Assembly: GCA_947579605.1 (NCBI GenBank)
Contig: OX388314.1
Location: 17,109,982-17,173,981, forward strand
Direction of reading: 5' to 3'
Length of the DNA: 64,000 nt
From: Athripsodes cinereus
Lineage: Eukaryota > Arthropoda > Insecta > Trichoptera > Leptoceridae
Shown: piece after piece, positions 58,122 through 64,000 of the stretch
Layout of the letters: every line of letters begins with the position of its first letter
Position numbering within the stretch: the first letter of the stretch is position 1
The notes under the pieces: generated by a model
Told to the model about the DNA's origin: nothing
Seen by the model: only the letters and a program-made list of their open reading frames with translations
Database searches by the model: none
Translations under genes and position numbers: made by a program

Positions 58122-58596
58122 CTAAAATACAACTGAGTATGATACAATAAAACAATTTACCAAAACGGAGAGCACAAACCGACAGCACAATCACTTCGTA
58201 CTAATCATTATACCATCATATTATTATTGTATGCTTGTTGTATATATTAAATAATAACACTGTATAAACTCTTTATCGTTAAAACAATTTGTCACATAAT
58301 ACGTCAGTTATTTGCACTGCGATCACAAGTGTCTTTTTTTATAATGCAGTCGTTTTCCAATGCGTTTTCACTGAAACTACCAACTGTGTGTTATAAATAA
58401 TATTATTCACTTGATTTAATTATAATATACATTATTATTACTAACTGGGTACTGTAGATAGTTAGGTATACTTCAATACATAGGTCTAATAAAACGTATG
58501 TTATATTGTAGCAATTAGGGCAATATTATGAAAATCATATTGAAAATATGCGAATATTATTTCACAACCGTGGCAACATCGCTATACTGTATGTAC

Positions 58597-58907
58597 TAGT
58601 GATGTCACGAATATTCGCATTCGCAAAAAAATATGCGAATGTATCGGTAAAAGTACCGGATACTTACCCGGTACATTGTAGAAAAAGGTTCTGCAAGAAA
58701 ATATTCTTTAAGAAAACCGAGAAGTTTTGAAATATTTAAAATTCCTATACCATTTTGAAAATTCGGCGGTGACGGGGGGGGGAAATTTTAATGTTTGACC
58801 AATTGTAGAAATTTAAGCAAGTCAATATTCGCATTCGCGAATGTCGGCAACAAATATTCACATTCGCATTCGCGAATATCCAAAATCACACATTCGTTAC
58901 ATCACTA
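58597..58907. mobile_element. hAT-type MITE
   Basis: Ends TAGTGATGTCACGAAT and, inverted, TAGTGATGTAACGAAT. They are flanked by GTATGTAC (58589-58596) and GTATGTAT (58908-58915), an 8-bp duplication with one mismatch. Subterminal ATTCGCATTCGCGAA repeats recur on both sides. It is 311 bp, non-coding. Confidence 0.78.
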
Positions 58908-59419
58908 GTATGTATGTATTTATCAATGTACAGTAAAGAATGAATAAATAAAATAAAATAAAAATGTACATATCGACTGTCCAGTTCAATAACTCAATAA
59001 GTAGATTATTACGAAAATTTAGATTTAATTTGTGATAGGTAAGCACAATCAACGCCAACAAATAATAATATAAAATACATGGTTCTCTTTATACATTAAA
59101 TATGAAGTTTTAGAAAAAATAATGTAGGTATCTATTTTCAATTTCACAAATAAATATTTCGAATTGTTTCAATATTGAACGGAACCAACACATTGTCTTA
59201 TGTCTTTAACAGTGCGATTATAATATGGTATATTTCACTTTCTACTTTCCCATCACGTCATATCCCGCATGCAATAAACATGCAAACTGTCCTCTTCGTA
59301 CTAAATGAAAATCATATTGAAAATATGCGAAAACGGCGCTCTTGAGATGGTCACGGATCATTAAACAGCGCCAAATACAAATTATCTTTTTATTATTATT
59401 ATTAGATACATAAATACAC

Positions 59420-59625
59420 GAAAATGACAAGAATGATATAATATAAATTTAATATATGAAAATGACAAGAATGACATAATATAAATTTAATATATGAAAA
59501 TGACAAGAATGCCATAATATAAATTTAATATATGAAAATGACAAGAATGACATAATATAAATTTAATATATGAAAATGACAAGAATGCCATAATATAAAT
59601 TTAATATATGAAAATGACAAGAATA
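59420..59625. repeat. 38-bp minisatellite, five copies plus a partial
   Basis: Units start at 59420, 59458, 59496, 59534, 59572 and 59610 with GAAAATGACAAGAATG. They differ at one site: GATATA, GACATA, GCCATA, GACATA, GCCATA. The alternation of the last four suggests a 76-bp higher-order unit duplicated once. Confidence 0.93.
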
Positions 59626-60388
59626 GCGATTCTCGAATATAAGACATTTCTACTTGTTGAGTTATGGAACTGTACAGTGGATATGTTGTATTATGAGTGA
59701 TATTATAAATTATTATTGTGTTTTGAAAAGGAATACACAGATTGTTACATTACTAACTTCCTATACATACATACATAACAGCTGTAATATAAAGGTACCT
59801 AGCTAGGTACATTTATATGGTACCTACCTATACCTATATTTACTATGCAGGTTGATAGTAGATATTGGCACGACATGATACCCAATAAAAAAATATGTAC
59901 ACAATAGAAAACATCATACATATACTAGGCACCTGTAAATGTAAATTAAATAAACTTTATTGCGCCATAAAATAATTGTCCAAAAGGCGGGTTTGTTGCT
60001 TTACGACGATCTCTTACAACCGACCAAAAATATACGAAATAAAAAAAATATGTATGATGATCCAACTTTGTCCTACTTCTTTAACATCGCGCTTTGCGAG
60101 AACTAATTAGGTATGTACGATTGATTATGATAATATTGTTCTATTGTAAATGACACTGTGGATAATGAACGAATAGTATAATTGAGTATACCAAGCCTCC
60201 AAAGTATTTCCTAGATTTCTGCCTGAGAGCGGCATTAAGGATTTGGTGACAGCTTTAATCTCTCAATTTATCTTCATTACTGCAACATTTTATATACTGG
60301 ATAGCTTAAGGGCTTTTTCAATCGCTGAAGTTGGCTTTCAGTAAAGCTGCGCGGTTCTGACGGTTGGGGGTGGCATTTAAAACACGCG

Positions 60389-60577
60389 TTGATCGTAAAT
60401 AGACTTGATGAGCCTAACAGAGCCGTTAAATCTAATTTCTTTGAGAGGGCTTTTAGTGTTGCAGGATCTGTCTTATGGAACCTTTTACTAGCTGCACTGA
60501 AGAATAAACCGATAACTAGTACCTTTAGAAGCAATTTGAACACTTCACTATTAACCGGCGCTCTTTCGACAGTCTAA
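60389..60577 (+). pseudogene. Reverse-transcriptase C-terminal relic
   Basis: A 62-codon open frame contains FSVAGSVLWNLLLAALKN, like the FSVAGPxLWNSLP motif at the C-terminus of many LINE and related reverse transcriptases. No RT core is recognisable upstream. The antisense 88-codon frame over the same interval is a shadow. Confidence 0.5.
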
Positions 60578-61025
60578 GTACTGTGAAATGACGCTAAAAT
60601 CAAGTCATTCATTGTCATCATCATTCATATGCATGTACGTCTGTAATAAGGAAAACTATTTGAACTAAAACATGCACCTATCTATAATAAGTAGGGACAT
60701 ATAAGTACACACTGTTTGCATCATCATATTGCATAATAACATGTAGTTGCCAATGAAGGGTTTGAAAAGAACGGTGTTACATATATACATAGAATGGTAT
60801 ATAGTACCTTACGCATAAGTCACTAGAGACTGAATGTAAAAAATGTATCACCTACGCATATTATTATATGGCTGAAATTCGAAAGACAGAATTCAAATGA
60901 AAATACCGGTTTAAGTGTTGGAAAATTTGGTTGGCGTATTACTATGTACCTACATAAAACCTTTCGCTATCTGAAAATTGAGGAATTCTGAGGACTAAGA
61001 AACATATATTATAATATTGATATTG

Positions 61026-61195
61026 AGTTCGTCGGTAGCCTGGAGGTAGAGTCTCGGCCTTCAGAACAAGGGGTCCGTGGTTCAATCCCAGGTGCCGGCG
61101 AAACTCCCCTTCACGTTACAAGCTTTGAGCTTAGTGTGAAAGGTGTATAAGGTTGTATTTGGGTTTATAACAAAACCGTAATATACCTTTTTTTT
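61026..61195 (+). mobile_element. tRNA-derived SINE, family 2, fullest copy
   Basis: It begins GTCGGTAGCCTGGAGGTAGA (A-box-like TAGCCTGGAGG), then GGTCCGTGGTTCAATCCCAG (box B GGTTCAATCC), then the body shared with the three truncated copies. It ends in a T/A run. This is the only one of the four copies with the tRNA-like head. Confidence 0.82.
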
Positions 61196-61199
61196 TAAA

Positions 61200-63755
61200 A
61201 AAAAAGCCATGAAATAATTATTGATTTCACTATCCATATATATTTTTCTTAATACATATTTGTATATTTCACTAATTAACCAATTAAAACTACGTATTAT
61301 TAATTAACGATCAATGTAGGTACATATAAATTGTATTAAATATTTTAAAAACGTTAAAAGAGATCTGTGAAAACAATATGTGGGTATGCGATTAATGCAC
61401 CCGATGCACTCACTTTGCACTGTTTTAATATCAACTTACACGAAGTTAATAATTATTTGAGTATCGAATTAAAAAATCAAATTAATGACCGCGTAAGTGG
61501 AAAACAATAACGAAATTAATGGTGTGTTGGAAAATGCGTTTTTCCGCGTGTGTGTTACTTCTGCAGACTGTGATGATACAACATCAAATAACGATTTCAC
61601 ACAACATACATTGTTACGACGTACTACTGATTAAGCAGGTGATATTATGTTATGGCCGACAAGTTATTGTTATAATATCCAATTATTGTTATTATTAATA
61701 GTTTGTAATATGTACACTTAACACTGTCTTAGAAGTCTAACAATATTTATATTTTTCTAATCTGTTATTATTCTATTGTCACGCACAACAGGTCCATATC
61801 ACAGCAAAGAAACAACTAACTAACTGACTAACTGAACACATTGTACTGATAGATTAGAGAGCACATTGTACCCATTGTATTTTATGTTGTATCATACGAA
61901 ACTATGATACGAAACTAACCATCAGATTACGACTATTGGGCTGTCTACAATGTAAAACATACGTATCCCTCCATCACAAAACACGTAGCGTAGAACTAAA
62001 CAACACCTCAGAACAGTAGGTATAGGTAATGTAATAATATGAACCTATTATACAATAGAACAAAATAAAGGATAGCAATTTGATACTATATTACATGCAT
62101 ATATTATATCAGGTACACAATATACCTACTGAGAAAAACATTTTTATTATGTGCCCAAAATGCTAGTATTATTACTATATAACTAGCTGTACACAATAAT
62201 TATATATAAGCCCATTATAAATTTTGATCATTATTTTTATTGCAGAAATTATTTTATGTAATAAAAAATGTTTTGAAGTATCTATCTATCATTTTTACGG
62301 TGCGGTAATCGCGTAACTATTATTTTATTACCAACATGCATATTATATACTCTACAAGGCATTAATTTTAAAAGAAATATTAAGGTACCTAACTGTAACC
62401 GTATGTTATTACTTATAAAACCTTTGATATCTAATTATCCATGGAGTTATCATATCTACAATAATACAAAAAAGAATCAAAGGTATGCACTTGATCTAGA
62501 TTGATAGAAAGAAAAGTCGATATAGTTGAACCTGATGAAGGTCCCGATTTTTTTCTTATTTTTTTCATTCTAATAGACACGTGAATTCAAATATTCTTAA
62601 ATTATTTTCATAAGATATGTAATAGATAACGAAGAATATAAAACTATTTCTAATTAATAAAGTTTACTGACGATATGAAGGTTTTACGTGAGTGTGTTAG
62701 TACATTTGTAGAATTAGAAGATTCAATATACATTTGATAAGAGCGAATTAAGCTCCTCGAATAGAATCTCTAATTTTTTTACTATATAAAATTTAACACT
62801 GTGATTTCACGTCAAGTTTTTGTGTACTTACGTAGCCAGTGGCGTGTCTAGAGTTTACGGACTGGGTAAGCCATTCTCAATATAAAATTACGAATAAAAC
62901 AACGACATTTTTAAAAGTATAAAGAATGTGAAAGTATAATCGAATATCCCATTCCATGGGCCAACAACTAGATTTTTTTCAATATTTAGATTTTAGATCA
63001 TAAACCGGGATTAAGTACTACTACATGTACCAACGTTACCATATCATTTACACCTATTATGTGTGCCGCATTTTGGTAGGTACTAATAGTTTTAATAAAA
63101 CTCAAGTAAAAACTTTTCGCCTTGTTTGAAAGAAACGCTACTGTTCATAGGTATATTATGAAAACATTTAAAATGTATCGTGATATTAAATTACTAATGA
63201 GAATTTTTGTGTAGATATTTATCCTCTGAAGTTTGTGGTTTATTTTGATTCGATGATTTGATATAAATGATGGATTCATTCACCCTGTCAGACTATGAAA
63301 CCGATTGAAATAATATGTAGGTACCTACACTGATAATAATAGATAATTAAACCAACCGCAATATTATCATAGTTGATATCCGTTGCGAATGATAGAAAAA
63401 GAAATCGATGGAAATAATGCGATGCATAAAATAATTAATACATTATAATCACTGTGAGACAGCTTAACAACTATATTATATTATGTTATTAATAATATTA
63501 AGTTTGATAAAATATCTACGTTGTAATATCTTTATAATTAAAATATTTAATCGTGTGAATTACTTAACTAAACAATTTATCTAAATTGTTGTTTGTAGAC
63601 ATTAGCAACAACGGTGCAGAGAAAACACCTGTCATAACATGACGCATGAAATATTAGGCAGACAATCAAACAGAACAGTGCGCTCAGTAGAGATGAAACG
63701 GATATTCGGTAAAATAAATAAAATTAAATAATATTTTACTAAACGATTATTTTAA
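61200..63755. other. AT-rich DNA with no recognised gene
   Basis: This region lies upstream of the putative 58-kb nuf exon on the minus strand, so a further 5' exon could hide here. I found none with a convincing phase-1 donor and protein-like frame. Confidence 0.4.
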
Positions 63756-64000
63756 TCTAATATATAAAATTCTCGTGTCAAGGTGTTTGTTATCATACTC
63801 CTCCGAAACGCCTGGACTGATTTTGACGAAATTTTGTTTCTTATCGGGTAGGTCTGAGAATCGGTAGGTCTGAAATCTATTTTTCATACCCCAAAAAGTT
63901 AAGAGTGTTCCACCCCGATTTTTTTATTTTATTTTTTGGTTAAAACTTTTTATTTTTATTTTTTTATGGTGAGGCATTAAAAGCCCTAAATTATAACCCT
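63756..64000 (+). mobile_element. Helitron-like 5' end, cut by the window edge
   Basis: It starts TCTAATATATAAAATTCTCG after an A. It then has CTCCTCCGAAACGCCTGGAC and GGGTAGGTCTGAGAATCGG, a sequence I recognise from insect Helitron 5' termini. The 5' end of the 40-43 kb Helitron has the same opening and a similar GGCTG-ACCGATTT block. The 3' end is outside the window. Confidence 0.55.

Noticed and set aside
60277..60543. 88-codon minus-strand frame
   Set aside because: It overlaps the plus-strand RT-like relic (FSVAGSVLWN) and shows no independent signal; treated as a shadow.
61026..61085. Possible tRNA gene (A and B box)
   Set aside because: Same reason: followed by a SINE body that recurs at 45.7, 46.3 and 49.2 kb.

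Overview
The window looks like AT-rich insect nuclear DNA, most likely Lepidoptera. Evidence: intron-containing genes with GT-AG boundaries, insect-type non-LTR retrotransposons, two tRNA-derived SINE families, Helitron ends, many hAT- and MITE-like elements, and abundant short GTAGGTACCTA-like words. The order assignment is an inference; no rRNA or mitochondrial marker is present. I found no bacterial-type operon, CRISPR array or functional tRNA gene.

Layout. (1) 1-2.1 kb is intergenic. (2) 2.1-4.06 kb, minus strand: a complete six-exon UBFD1 gene (290 aa). (3) 4.06-4.59 kb: a 531-bp head-to-head intergenic region, probably a bidirectional promoter. (4) 4.59-9.87 kb, plus strand: a complete eleven-exon FBF1 gene (1004 aa; distal appendage/transition-fibre coiled-coil protein). 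(5) About 13.0-58.1 kb, minus strand: a large gene of the Rab11-FIP3/FIP4 class (Drosophila nuclear fallout, nuf). Its Rab11-binding domain is at 13.0 kb, its coiled-coil exons at 14.7, 23.6 and 24.3 kb, an alternative first coding exon at 36.8-37.05 kb, and the alternative upstream exons at 49.8, 50.5 and probably 58.0 kb. FBF1 and nuf converge on a shared 3' intergenic region.

The nuf introns hold nested mobile elements. A 5.8-kb I/Jockey-superfamily LINE with two open reading frames and a 13-bp target-site duplication sits inside a pogo/Tigger-like DNA transposon (15.0-21.9 kb). A non-autonomous Helitron (40.1-43.2 kb, minus) has a near-identical tandem duplication that starts exactly at its 3' terminus and carries nested MITE and SINE sequences. 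There are also RTE-like LINE fragments, a decayed hAT element with an 8-bp TSD, MITEs and a 38-bp minisatellite.

The most unusual signal is a family of inverted-repeat elements (25.6, 33.0 and 52.1 kb, with a decayed relative at 48.6 kb). Their arms carry a hammerhead-ribozyme-like core: CTGAAGA, a small hairpin, CGAAA, a palindromic mini-stem, then a C at the expected cleavage position. Two of them share a unique side tail and both are bounded by 12-bp TSDs. This resembles Penelope-like or retrozyme-type elements. Exon boundaries were derived by hand from splice signals, phase and protein continuity, without transcript data.
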